This document shows positions 8,896 to 21,110 of a DNA stretch of 64,000 nt, one piece after another. Within the stretch, counting starts at the first letter, position 1; every line of letters starts with the position of its first letter. The translations under genes and the position numbers were made by a program. Origin of the DNA: Zygnema cylindricum (taxonomy: Eukaryota > Streptophyta > Zygnematophyceae > Zygnematales > Zygnemataceae); the NCBI GenBank assembly GCA_037447655.1, contig JBBHKE010001817.1, positions 62,001 through 126,000 of the forward strand, given 5' to 3'. Under the pieces are notes generated by a model. It was given only the letters and a program-made list of their open reading frames with translations, was not told the DNA's origin and searched no databases.

Positions 8896-11800
8896 ATGAT
8901 TCGTTTCGATACTCCCGCATGCTTGAATTCATATCGGGAATCGGATCTGCGACAAAGTTTGAAACTGTCCTTTGGGCCGTTGTACCGAAAATTTCTTCCA
9001 TCTCGGCTCTTGTCGTCATCCTCCAGAACTCTCCGTCTTCGTCCACTCCTTTTCCAGCGTCTGCCAAGAACATCACTATTCTTCTCTCTCGTCATGCCTG
9101 CAGTCGCTTTCCGTCCTCTCTCTTCCAGAATTCTGACGCACCCACAGATACATGAAGAATCATCTCCAGCTGCTCGGTTCCAAACCTTATGGCAGCAAAA
9201 GAGACTTTTCGGAGAGTTTATATTAAGACTCCATTCCACCGCTTTAAATAAGTTTCCAGCAAGTAAACCTACTTGTAGTTCTGTAATTATTCGGCCTTCT
9301 AGTGTAAAAGGAAAGGTTGAAATACCTGCTTCTGTGTCCGGGAAACGAGTTGTTGAAAGTGGAAGATGGAGCCGTCGTATCGATTATTTAATATCAAAAT
9401 TAACTGAAATGCCGCGTGACGTGACAGATGAAGTATTTATTGACACGCTTGAGAGGTGTGTGCTACTTCCTGGTTGAGAATTTGAATGTGGAATGACAAT
9501 TGTCGCTTCTTAATTTTCCATGTTGGTAAATTGCAGTTGCCCAGCTGCATATTTATTCATTTATTATTTATATTGTTATAATGTTTTACATCGATTCTTT
9601 GGATAGCATGCAAGTGCCGTTTTCTTACCGTGATTTGTGTCCAATTGTACAACTATGACAATTCCCGACAATTGTTTCCGTGTATGCAACCAAAGTTGCC
9701 TCTTTCAATCCTAACTTTCTTTCTTTGTTTGGAGTTCATGTTTGCTGATGCTCTAATTTCTATCACTCATTTTATTTAGACAACAATTTGATTGACTATT
9801 TCATCAACTATTTTAACTATTTCATCAACTATTTCCAAAATTGATTTTAACCTATTTCTATGCCGTTAATAACAAGGTTTCAATTTTACTTTTGTTTTAT
9901 TTGACTTTCAGGTAAGTGATTTCTTCAACTCACTTATTTACGCCTATGACTTTGTTCTGCTTTTCCTTCATCCGTGAAATAAAACACTTGCCTGCATTCA
10001 TTTCAAGTGCTGTGTAAACTCTGATTAGTAAATCGTTTCCTTTGTCATTGCAGCTGTTCCCTCTCTCACCCCCTCATTCCCTCTCTCACTCCCTCTCTCA
10101 CTTGCTCTTTCATTCCCTGACGCACTCCCTCACTCAAACATTTATCGAGGAATATGTCGACTTGCATTTTCTCCTTTTGTCATGCAATGCACCAAGCTGT
10201 TGAACCAATTTGAATTTTGACTAGATTTGTCCAGGTTTTACCTTTTCTTGCAAAATTAAAATTTATTAAAATTTGGTGGAGTGGCCATTCTCTTTGAAAA
10301 TAAATAGCAAGAAGAATTTCCTAAGTGAAAACCTTCATTGCGATAACCTCTGGGCTTTAGTGACTGTTCAACATTTTGGCTCCAGCTCCCTGTAGGGTAC
10401 ATTATCAGCATGGATTGCTTTTTGAGTGTCAGAACATCAACAGGTTACTATCCGGCCATTCATGTAATGAGTTCGCATTGTTTTGTCAGAAGGCCTCTTG
10501 CAACATTCGCCGGATCAATGTCAAAAATGGAACACATGAATCAGAGAAGCTTCCTCTTGGATGAAATGCATGGGAAAGAATGCTGAATAGTGCAACAAAA
10601 TAGTTATAGCATGGTTGTTGGGACTTATTGTATCTCATCAACTTTAGAAAAGGAGGGACGAACCATTTGATATGGCCATTTCAGAAATGTACTTGTGCCC
10701 ATGATCTGGATACTCAATCACTATTTGACATAATTGAGTTTGAGAGAGCATGTTATCACATTATTGATGCAAGAGGACTTCATGAACTATGTACCTTAGC
10801 ACACCAGCGATGCATGTTTTGAAAGCCATCTATATGCCAAGGAAAATGACAGTTGTAGTGCACGCTTGTTATCCAAATTGCCGGTACGTGGAGTGTTGAG
10901 TAGAAACCCATAACAAAAGAAGTGATGTGGCTGGATGGCAGGTGGATGAAATCAACACGACCGAATCGAAAGGACATGCTCATTGTTTTGAGATCAGTCG
11001 ATCGCTCTCCTAAATTTTCCTTATCTCTTTCCTGTAGGGTGAGTGCTGTAAGAGTCTTGGCTGGGGAATTGTGGAATCACAGTGGGTGTGGTGAGTTTAG
11101 TGAAATGAAGCAACAGCCTGTACAAGAAGGTGTTTAGTTATCCAGTGTTGTTATTGGAAATCACAAGTGACTTGAGAGATCCAGCTAATCTCGTCGCTGA
11201 ATGTGTGTAGTCTTAATAGCCAGAAACTCTTTTGACATAAGCTATTTTATCCGGATCAATATCAAGCACGTTCTCATTCTTTGTGAAAATGAGATTTTCT
11301 CTTGGTGCAAGTTATTAGGAGGCATCAAAGAAGATTGACATGTTGGTTCAGCACTACTCTCGTTATTCGTAATTGTTTGGACAACACTAATTTGGTTGTG
11401 AATATTTTACACACGCAATAGTGTATATTTGGAGAAGCTCTGTTAGAATGTTATACTTTTTCTTATATGCCCAACATGAGTCATAATGTTAACCAACATA
11501 GTAAAAGATGTTCGACTGCACATTCTTGGTGTTTTTGGACTATCCACAGAATTGTGGAATCATATGTTTCAGAAGTAACTGGATGGAAGGGTGGAAAACA
11601 AGCTTTTTTAAGCATCCCAAATACATTTCATCTATGTATCTTTAATCTATATGTGTTATGCCAGTGTTGTTAGCACTATTGTGTGAACTTTTCCCAAGAA
11701 AAATATTGGCAGAATCAGTGTTTTTAACATTATATCCACAGCTGTGTGTAATGACTTTGGGAATCAAGGAAAACCACAAAGTTTTACATTGACAACTATT

Positions 11801-14800
11801 TTTAAAAGGCCATGTCACATGTCATGCATGAGGTATTTTCAACAAATAAATTGACAGCGCGAAATGTTCACCTCTCACTGTGGGACATTCAGCTTATACG
11901 ATGGATGGGAATATGATAGCGTCCACATAGCACCTCATGAGAAAGAAGGCATCGTGGACCTATGGTATACACCAATATATGTGTAGGCATTGATGTATCT
12001 GTACTTAAAGTTAGAATGGTCAGTTTAGTGAAGCTAGTATGGGAGGTCTACTTGGATAGTAACTGAAAAATTTCGAGAAGAGTGAAAGTTAACTGACAGA
12101 AAATAGTCCAATTTTTGGCAGCTTGCAGAATGGGCTTTCAAGCAGGAATGGTTTGAGACTTGTGCTCGAGACTTTTCTCGACAAATGGACCGATATGGGA
12201 AAGCGAGACGGTTTTCTGAAATGGAAGCGACATTCCATCAAATGCAAGAGAGTGGCTTTCCGCCTGACCAAGTTTCCTATACCATATTGATAAGCTCGTG
12301 GGGACGAGTAGGGGAAATGGAGAAGGCATTGGATTATTTTAATGAGATGAAGGCTTATGGCATTATGCCAGATGTTATGACTTACTCTTCGGCTATGAGT
12401 GCCTATGGTGAAGGAGGGCTTCCTGAGAAGGCAGAGGAGTTGCTAAAGGTGAGGTTTTTAGCTCTGGCTTCTTGCGACAAATTTGATCCCTATCTTTGTT
12501 TGACTTTTGGTGAGAGCGATTTCAAGGATTATGACACTTTGCTCGTAGATCTTGAGTGATCCAGGGCATGAGCTATTTTCCTGTAGCTGTTTGAGAGTCT
12601 CTGACTTGTCTAGTGATCTCTATTGCTAACTATGGTATCTGATGTATGGAATAGCCTGTTTTCTTCTGTATTCATCATCGCCTGTATTTATCATCTTCGT
12701 TGCTGTCTGTTTGTTCAGAGCCTTGACTGGCACCAAAAACTTTAAAAACCTTTAAATACTCTTCTGAAAAAATCTTATCCACTGAGACATTAGTTATTGA
12801 GCACGGCGTTTCTCGTTTACTTTTGCACATCGGCGTTGACGTGCCTGAGATGTGTGAGGTTTAGTGCGTTAGGCTCCATGTTTTATACTTATGGCTCAGG
12901 ACTACAGAGGTTTATGGGTGTCTATGTAATAGGTCTGAGTTTTGTGGGTGTTTATCTAATGAGTTAGTTTAAATTCAGAGTTTAGAAGATTAGGTTTTAT
13001 TAAGCGTTAATGCATGCTTGTTGCTCATTTCTTGAGAATACTCTATTGATGATATATGGCATCCCATGTAAGTCAGCCAATAAAATGTTGGGTTCAAGAT
13101 TACGAAATAATAATAATTGTATCTCTTTTGGGTTGTAGATGGTGGGTGCTGTTGTGCCGTGGTTGTGGATTTCTACTGTATATATCACATTTGTGTATGT
13201 GTATGTGTGCATATACATGTATAATATAGCATACACATTATATATATATATAATGTGTATGCTATATTATACATGTATACACACGTAGATATATATATGT
13301 ACGTTTTTTTGTTTTTTTTTAACAGAAAGTACAGTACGAGTGTTTTGCAGTACTGAGGTGGCTCATGAATGCGGCAGGAGATGGAAGGTGCAGGAATTCA
13401 AAGCTCGATAGCGTCCTACACCATAGTCATAACGGCCTATGGAAGAAAGGGAAAACCCTCTGAAGCTCAGCGAGTATTTGGAGAGATGCAAAGTCGGGCG
13501 AAACTGATTCCCGACACGAAGGCTTATACTGCCCTAATGGGTGCCCATGTCAGCGCAGGAAATTTGGAAAAGTCTCTGGAATTATTTCAGGTAAGGCTTT
13601 GGCTTCGGCTTTGGCTGTAAGCCATTGATAAGGCTTTGTGGAACAGGGATTTGATGCCTGTGACGATTTTTTTGATTGTGGTTTTGTTCTATTTTTAGTT
13701 TGAGAGCTGCAGGAATATACTCGAGTGCAGTTTATTAGCAAGGCTTAAGTTTAACTTTCAGCTGATACTTTGACGATGACCACATCCCATATGAACTTGT
13801 TATGTTCTTAAGCATGTCAAACCATTTTGAAAAGTACAGTTTGCCTGACACTTTCCATCTGCTGATCTTAATTGATGAATTCGATCAAAAAAATTCCATT
13901 TTTCACAATATGAATTGACCTTTTTGATGAACTTCTTAGCAAATGGTTTCCTCCTGTCAGAACATGAAAAGACTCGGAGTTCCTGTGGATGACCTCGCTC
14001 GAGCCCGATTAGTCGAAGCTTGTGGAAACGCCGGACGTTGTGAGGAGGCAGTTAAACTGGTTTTAGAAGGAGAGGTCGAGGGTCGTCGAGCTGGAGCAAA
14101 TACATATGCAGCCCTTATAAGCGCTTTTGGTGTTAATGGGTTCTGTAAGAAAAATCTTTTTTCTTAGTTTTTTCATATCTTTTTCCTGGCTATCACTTGG
14201 CTGGATTCTTGTGATTTCCCTTCTTTTCTTGTTTTCTGTTCGGGTTTAGGGTGTCCTGAGTCTTTTTCCATGGAGTCACGTGGAAATGTTGGGGAGTTGA
14301 AATGAGGGTTTTGACTGGAGTTGGAAATTGGAATATATCCATTATGAAGCACGGCTAGAAAGTTGATTTCTGACAGTAAGGAAAGATGGGGGACAAGTGC
14401 GATATAATAAAAGCCATGACGAAACTTATGGGGTGAAATGAAATGAAATAGTTTAATTCAACCTCTCTGCATTTAACATGCTGTATCTGTGTCGTTACTA
14501 TGTCTAAGATTCATGATTAAGCATAATATGTCTGAGATGGTGAATGAAAATGCTGTTTTTTCTGTGATGCAGTGGAGGAAGCTCAGGAAGTGTTCGATGA
14601 AATGGTCGCATCGAAACAACCGATTGTCGGGAAGGTTTTTGTTGCTCTTTTTGTTGCTTATGCGAGTGCCGGGAGGGAGGAGACAGCCATGGATATTAAA
14701 GAGAAGATGGTAAAGGCTGGATGGGAACCAACCTGGAGACAAATGGACGAAATGATTAATGCTCTCCTTCTTGGAGGATTAGAAAACGCGGCATCATCTT

Positions 14801-14964
14801 TGACTAAGTTGCGAGATAGGTCGGATCAAGTAGTAAATTCGGAAGGTGTTGAGCAATTGAAGAAACCGAAGGTCAGTTCTGGAATAAGTTCGTCTCCGAG
14901 CCGAAGTCCCAATGAGGTTTTGACAGGTGTAGATTCAGTTTTATCGGTCAGAACAGTAGAGTGA
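8896..14964 (+). CDS. P-class pentatricopeptide-repeat (PPR) protein, multi-exon gene
   Basis: The gene encodes a PPR protein of about 558 residues (492 if the ATG at 9094 is used). PPR proteins bind organellar RNA one base per repeat and act in processing, stability or translation. Exons supported by frame and splice consensus are 8896-9455, 12122-12448, 13378-13590, 13961-14144 and 14573-14964 (stop TGA). The last three junctions join without breaking the 35-residue repeat spacing. Repeats can be read from the segment encoded at about 12180 to the one at about 14740; phrases such as SYTIVITAYG recur. The N-terminus is rich in Ser, Arg and Leu like an organellar transit peptide. The first exon ends in phase 2 while the exon at 12122 starts in phase 0, so at least one more base must be included between them; a one-base exon at 11038 would fit. 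I cannot assign a particular orthologue. Confidence 0.85.
9456..12121 (+). other. long first intron of the PPR gene, with internal abutted splice sites
   Basis: The donor AG|GTGTGT is at 9455/9456 and the acceptor GGCAG is at 12121. Two internal places have a pyrimidine-rich 3' splice site directly abutting a strong donor: TTTCAG|GTAAGT at 9911/9912 and CTGTAG|G|GTGAGT around 11038. No clear coding exon of normal size was found in the interval. A CTCAC-rich microsatellite-like stretch lies at about 10060-10140. Confidence 0.6.
11038..11038 (+). CDS. candidate one-nucleotide exon of the PPR gene
   Basis: A strong pyrimidine tract ends in TGTAG at 11037, followed by a single G and then the donor GTGAGTG from 11039. 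Inserting this G after the phase-2 end of exon 1 completes an arginine codon (AGG) and restores phase 0, exactly what the exon at 12122 requires. A single-nucleotide exon is known in Arabidopsis APC11. The alternative is a recursive splice site plus an exon I failed to see, or a longer exon ending at 11038 such as 10993-11038, which is also in phase. Confidence 0.4.
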
Positions 14965-16020
14965 ATGAATGAATTAATCATATGATGATCATAGTGAGAG
15001 TTTTTGTGGAGGATATGACTAAAAGGGACGAGGTTCTGGGTTTCTTGACATACCAAATTGACGATTTGGGAATTGATAAAGACATCCAATTTAATAAATG
15101 TGAAACAATATTTGTCCAAGACAAACAAATCTTCACCCGAAAAAAATAATCTGGCAATTTGTACACACAAAGTTCTGAATAATTCCTGCTATAATAGACC
15201 TAGACAAGAAAAAAAGCTTTGTGAGCTCGTACAGAGTTACGGTGACACCTGAATTGGGGGAAATTTACACAATTTCCTTCTAAAATGACTGCATGTGGTG
15301 GCATATCTTCGATGGAGCCCTTGAACAACAGCTAGACTGCATTGCTACAGCTGGCAGTCTAGGATTAGCTGTGTGATTATCCTTTAGTTTGACATTAAGA
15401 TACGCCCAAACCATAAGCCATAAGTGCGGGAAATTGGGTATATTTGATCTTGTAAACTTCTAGGTGTGTGTCCAGAAGGCCCATACGATAAGCATACAAA
15501 ATGTTTTGAGATACAATATGCACAAAACACATAATCTATGGGTTGTTACAAACAAGTTAAAATTTAGTGTTGAGTTGGACAACAAATAGATAGGGCATTG
15601 AAAGGACATTAAAATGGCCAAAAGGTTTTGAAAAATTAAAGTCAATTTGAGGGGTTAAAACGGTCATAAACCTGTATTAAACCGAGACTGTTGGATTTGA
15701 TAAATCCATTGGTCGAAAATATTACGAACTTAAATAAAAAAATTCCATGAAATATGTACCATTTATGCTCTTAGGAGCAAGTGCCATGTGTTCAAGTAAG
15801 AGTTTTTTTCCGTCTTCACAGAAAATGGGACTTGCAACGATAAAATCTTATGCTTTACGAAAAATGGGCGAGAACCAAAGTACATTTTGCGTCATCTTGA
15901 AACTTGGATGGTACGTCAATTTGGCGTTATTATCATCGTGAGCCAATTCCACGTCACGCCAGTTCATCTTCACACTTGTACTGGAATCAAATCACGACCA
16001 GATTTTAATTAGAATAATAG
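14965..16020. other. PPR 3' flank and intergenic DNA
   Basis: No further gene is supported. The first few hundred bases are presumably 3' untranslated region. The rest has only short frames without motifs. Confidence 0.5.
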
Positions 16021-16305
16021 CTTATTGGCGAATAGAAAACCGGGATTGCACGCGTCACACGTTTTCGAAAAAAATTGCACGAGGGAGAGTACACGCTATT
16101 TTTTTCACTGCTCGTCAAGCGCATGTACATACGAAAATGACAAGCATGTACGGAAAAAAACTCGCTGGGGTCTCGGACCTCCACTTTCATTCATGGGTCC
16201 TTTGCAAAACTTTACGTCGTCTTCGTCTCTCCCCCTTTATCTCCTTCGACCGCTCCTCTTTCTCTCTTCCCTAAATGAAATGTAGCAATAATAGTATCAA
16301 ATGAA

Positions 16306-16306
<1 letters not shown>

Positions 16307-16359
<53 letters not shown>
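16307..16359. repeat. (TA)n microsatellite
   Basis: About 25 uninterrupted TA dinucleotides lie in the left arm of the foldback element. The corresponding position of the right arm (near 18470-18490) has no such run, so it grew after the arms separated. Confidence 0.95.
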
Positions 16360-16362
<3 letters not shown>

Positions 16363-16664
16363 ATGATAAAAGATAAGAAAAAGAAATCGGGAAGCCATGG
16401 CGGAAAATCTACGTACTGATGACATCACAAGGTAGCATGACTTCGCTATTCACAAAACCCTAAGCATCTACAATGTCACAAAAACCTCGACGTCTATAAT
16501 TGTCGCCGTTTTTGTAGACGTCACCAATTTTAGGAAGTTTCGTAGTCGTCTACATTTCGTTTCCTACTCTGTCGCACATTTTGTAGACGTCTACAACTGT
16601 CACATATTTGAAGTAATGAAGGCGCCCATAGATGTCCTATGCGCATAAAACGCATGGAGTAAAC

Positions 16665-17307
16665 CATAGTTCAAAAGTAGGTGAAAGTAGGCCCATACAG
16701 TATGCCTATTGTATGCAAAACATACAATATGCCCTTAAGACCCATATTGTATTGGTCGAAAAATGAAAAAAAAGGTTAACAGTGTTGAGTTGCACATCGA
16801 TCGATAGAGAATTAAACGGCATGTCTAAATTTTGAAAAAAAATCGGACAAAAAACATTTTTTCTGTGAATTTTGAGGTGTTTTTTATTTTAACCGTCAGA
16901 TTCGGACGATCGAACGGTCGCTGATCAAAGTAGCGATCTTAAGAAGATCACATGAAAAGCCCATAACACAACTTACGATAGGACAGTCTGTCATATTCGC
17001 GTCTGCAATTTTGAAGGCCACACTAAATAAAGCCTCAAATTGACCAACCAGGTTGCCCGGTCGCGTTTTTTTTTTTTTTTTTTCCGGGTTTTCTTTCCCG
17101 CGGAATGTCATCCTACTTCGTGTCAGTTCGCTAAAAAATTTCGTCAGGTGGCGTGCGCTGTACCATGATCATACGTCAGATTCGTACGATCGTACAAGAG
17201 TGCCCACAACGCACACCCATACAATATGCCTACTCTACGCGAGTTTAGTGCCAAGTTTAGTGCACCTACCAAAGGCCTACCATAAAAACGCCTACTTTTG
17301 AACTATG
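16665..17307. mobile_element. hAT-like non-autonomous element, copy 2
   Basis: The ends CATAGTTCAAAAGTAGG are inverted at both sides and the octamer GAGTAAAC is duplicated on both flanks (16657-16664 and 17308-17315). It is in the opposite orientation to copy 1 and closely similar along most of its length. It lacks a block of about 175 bp corresponding to roughly 6955-7130 of copy 1. It carries an 82-codon frame (17053-17301, plus strand) related to that of copy 1. Confidence 0.88.
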
Positions 17308-17404
17308 GAGTAAACTAACGAGTGCGCATAAAAAAAATTCAAACTTTTAAAATTCGTATTTTTTTTGGACTTTCAAATTTCAATTTTTTTCAATATTCTA
17401 TACC

Positions 17405-17940
17405 CTAAAAAACTGAAAAGTGCAACGAACTAGCGGCGAGCGCCGGAATTTACAGCGTCTCCAACGGCGGCTTCCTTCTAAAGACGGAGTGGAGGACAGA
17501 TGAAAATACGCACGCGCAAATGACGCAAAACGGCTCAAGGAAGCAGCCGTTGGAGATGCCATAAATTCCGCCGCTCGCCGCTTAGATAAATTACGCGTGC
17601 GAGAAGCCATAAATTCCGCGGCTCGCCGCTCAGATGAAAACACGCGTGCGAGACGCCATAAATTCCGCGGCTCGCCGCTCAAATAAAAATCCGCGTGCGA
17701 GACGCCATAAATTCCGCGGCTCGCCGCTCAGATGAATATACACGCGCGAGACGCCATAAATTCCGCCGCTTGCCGCCCAGATAAAAATACGCGTGCGCAA
17801 ATGAAGCGAAAGTGCAAAACTGAAAAGTGCAACGAACAAGCGACGAGCGGCGGAATTTACGGCGTCTCCAATAGCGGCTTCCTTCTGAAGACGGAGTGGA
17901 GGAAACAAAAAATACGCGCAAGCAAATGAAGCATTTTTTT
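17405..17940. repeat. minisatellite flanked by direct repeats
   Basis: About five units of roughly 53 bp built around GCCATAAATTCCGCGGCTCG run from about 17550 to 17800. They are bracketed by a direct repeat of about 130 bp (17410-17545 and 17815-17940, sharing CTGAAAAGTGCAACGAAC). Each flanking repeat contains the minisatellite core in inverted orientation. The Ala/Arg-rich open frames on the minus strand are by-products of the repetition. Confidence 0.8.
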
Positions 17941-18735
17941 TTGTGTTACAATTTTTCGTACAGCGTGAGACGTACGAAATTTACGAAAGCTACGAAACAA
18001 ACGAATACTACGTAGTTTTCGTAAAAAAGTCCAAATCCGTACGAATAGGACATCTATGGGCGCAAGTAATGATTGCCATAGAGGGTGTCCCCATGTAATT
18101 GGTACTTTGATAAGTATTTTGGACTGTAGTAAAGATTCTCCGTACTACCTGCGAAAATGAAATCGGAACTTTGACACGTGACGGCTGTAGACGTAGGTAC
18201 ATCTTGTGACGATTGAAGGCGACTACGAAACTTCAGACGATTAGTGACGCCAACAAAAATTGCGACTGTTGTAGGCGTCTACATTTTTGTGAAATTGTAA
18301 ACGTTTAGGGTTTGGTGACATTGTGACGTCACGCTCACTCGTGACAACGCCGACGTCATTGATTCAAGAACTTTTAGCCATGGTTTCCCGATCTCGTTTT
18401 TTCGACTTTTTCACTCGATTTGCCATTGAAAAAAAACCTAAAAATTGTCAAAAAAAATAAAAATCAGAGATCTTTCATTTTATATCAATATTGTCGTGCC
18501 TCATTCTAAAAAGTGTGAGATGACAGCGATAGTGTGATAGGGAGAGGGGAGAGGCGACAACGGCGCAAAATTTTGAATAGGACCCAAGAATGAAAGTGGA
18601 GGTCCGAGACCCCTGCAATTTTTTTTCCGTACATGCGCGTGACGGGCACGGAGAAAAATAGCGAGCACTCTCCTTCGCCCTAAGATTTTCCTGCTCGCGT
18701 GAAGCGTGCGTGGGTCATTTTTCATTCGCTGTTTG

Positions 18736-21050
18736 GGCTGTACTTTAACTAAAAACACCCCCTCGAGGTGATTTTAAAAGAAGTTTTTTTTTGGGCTAGA
18801 TTCTCTTGCCCGGGAATCGAAAAGGGGAAAATGCCAAAATGCGTTCACATGACGACAAACACTTTGTACATTAAAAGTATGAATTGACGTTCACTATACT
18901 TTGGTAAATACGATTTTCTCGTACGGCTGAAGTTTTTGTCAAAGTTCCCTGAATTTTAGAGCAAAAGGACAGAGAAAAGTAGATACTTTAAAACATGGGG
19001 ACACCCCCATAGGAACACTTTGAAAAGTACACCGTAAAATCTGCGCTAAATTCAAAAGTAACATTTCAAAGTTTCGGTTACATGAACACACATTCTTATT
19101 ACAGTTCCCCGATCTATTTTTTGGTCCGTTAGCGACCAATAGGATTTTTTCTCTGGTCCTTTCCCGTGAAATTTGTCGGACCAAATCGTCCCTCAAAAAT
19201 ATCTTTGCTGCCCGGCGGAATTGAAAGCGACGTATCATCTGTGACATTTTGGTTTGAGATGACCATTTCGAACACTCAAACGATATGCATATAATATGGT
19301 TTTGTAAAAATAAATTAGCACTGAAAGCCTAGTTGTTCAATACGCGCGATTTTTTCCTTTTTTCCAGTTTCTACGTATTGTACGTGACTTTTCAAAAAAT
19401 CGCAGAAAAACGTCTACTGTAAACTGAAACTGAAAACTTACGGGAACCGATAGACAAATTACGGTAACTGTACGAATATTTACGGAAACTGTAGGAAAAT
19501 TGACAGAAAGATTCGATGCACGTATCGGTACTTTCTGTGCAATAAACTGATCAGAATGTACACAGAAATGTACGGAAAATTATCGTCACGTCTACGGACA
19601 TTTTCAAAACGAGACGCTGCGGCGTCACACTATTTGAGCGCCGTAAGTTCAAAATATGTACGGGCGTAAATTTTCTTCTTTAAATTTTCAAAAAGAAGCC
19701 GCCATAAATACTTCAACAGTTGAAAGCGAAAATTCAAGGAAGACGCCATTAACGACGCCACGGCAGTAGTTAGTAAATTGTCGTTGAAGCCGTTGACGAA
19801 GAAGTCACAGACAATTTTATTCTGACATAAAATGAGCGTTTCGCAGAAATTGAACCTTGGACTATATACGCCCTTAAATTCCACTGTTAGGATAGACCGT
19901 AAGCAATTGATGTAAATATTCCGATACATAAATGAGGTGTAATATTTATTTAAACACATAATATTTTTTGATGTAAAAAAATATTACACCAAATATTACA
20001 CCGCTCATTTGATGTAAAACGTACAAACTGCGGTACATGTTCAATTCAAATTTTTAGACATGTACGGATTTGTACGGGAAAAAATTCATTAACGTTTTTA
20101 CAGTTTTTTCAAATCCACCTCTCCAGTTTCCACGTATTGTATGCGCGTTCGAATCGTGCGTAAAACGCGTTTTGAACAACTCTGACTGAAAGAGACGTTT
20201 GTAAAACTACTAGTTTTAACAGTACTGGTCAGAGAGATCTAGTTAAAAAGCGTAAGGTACATAGTTCCGTAGTGCAAAAATCTCAAGCGGTTTCTGCAGA
20301 TTATACATATGATCTTTTCATTGTTTGTGCAGTAACCTTTAATCTTTGCCAGAATGTCGGCTTCTTCACACTATGGAACAATACCTGATATCGGCTTTCA
20401 TCCCATGACCATAGAGCTAACTAGCTATTCCACATCGATGTTCTAAACAAAAAGCAACACCGTTGAAACAGCTCGATGTACTTATGTGCTTTTACATGTT
20501 CAAAATGTAGAGCAAACCAGAAAACAAACCAACACCTCGCAAAAAACACAGAACCAAGCTCAGAGCTTCTCTAAAGCCTGAATCGCCATCATCACAATAA
20601 TAAAATTGTCATCAGAAACTAAAGAAAATTTAATAGGTCAAGAACACAAACTTGGCATCTGTTTTTTTGCTATATTTTTGTCATTTTTTTTGCACTCCAA
20701 CGACAAGCTTACATTTAGCTTGAAACTGAGTCTTATTGTCAACAAAACCTTTGTATGTCGACCTAAATATTCCTACGGCAATAAAATATAAAAAAATTTA
20801 CATAAAAATAGTTGTAAGCTAAATTGAGCTTCCTAACAAAAAGCTTATGAAGCCACGGACAAGTATTTCCTCGTAAAAAAACTCATTCAAAATTTGCTAA
20901 AAGCTTTCAACCCAACATTTCAAACAACGAGCAAAGACTACTTTGACCCTGATTTACATATTTCCATAATATCCTAATACCCAGCGTTACCAAAACCTAC
21001 TGAAGCTTGCCTTAACTCTTCTAGAATCCCATCCAAAGAATCCCCTTTCA
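18736..21050. other. intergenic DNA, no gene seen
   Basis: The region is rich in TGTACGG words. A small hairpin pairs AAATGAGGTGTAATATTT near 19930 with its inverse near 20000. No protein-like frame was recognised. The right end probably contains the 3' untranslated region of the ABC1K gene. Confidence 0.5.
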
Positions 21051-21110
21051 ATTATCTGTACCTTAATAAAAATGCTTCCCCCCTATACATTATCGACCCA
21101 ACCTTTCCGA

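Larger units (their letters stand above)
16025..18735. mobile_element. old foldback-type element with long inverted arms
   Basis: The left arm (about 16025-16660) reappears in inverted, diverged form on the right (about 18040-18735). Shared blocks in order include GCGAAT, GGGTCTCGGACCTCCACTTT, GAAAGAT, CCATGG, GTAGACG words and CCCATAGATGTCCTAT. The centre holds a hAT-like insertion and a minisatellite. Exact ends and target duplication could not be fixed because the arms have diverged considerably. No transposase is visible. Confidence 0.7.

Noticed and set aside
10376-10564. Extra exon of the PPR gene
   Set aside because: The open frame has no PPR-like pattern and no pair of splice sites in the required phases.
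13351-13377. PPR exon starting at the upstream acceptor TTTTGCAG (13350)
   Set aside because: It would bring an in-frame TGA; the acceptor at 13377 keeps the frame and the 35-residue repeat spacing.
13940-13960. PPR exon starting at TTAG (13939)
   Set aside because: It is in phase, but inserts seven residues into a repeat. The acceptor CTCCTGTCAG at 13960 has a better pyrimidine tract and gives exact 35-residue spacing.
17550-17800. CRISPR-like array
   Set aside because: The units are tandem without unique spacers, the host is a eukaryote and the whole unit varies. It is a minisatellite.
17398-17921. Repeated Arg/Ala-rich open frames on the minus strand
   Set aside because: They translate the minisatellite units in successive frames; no independent evidence of coding.
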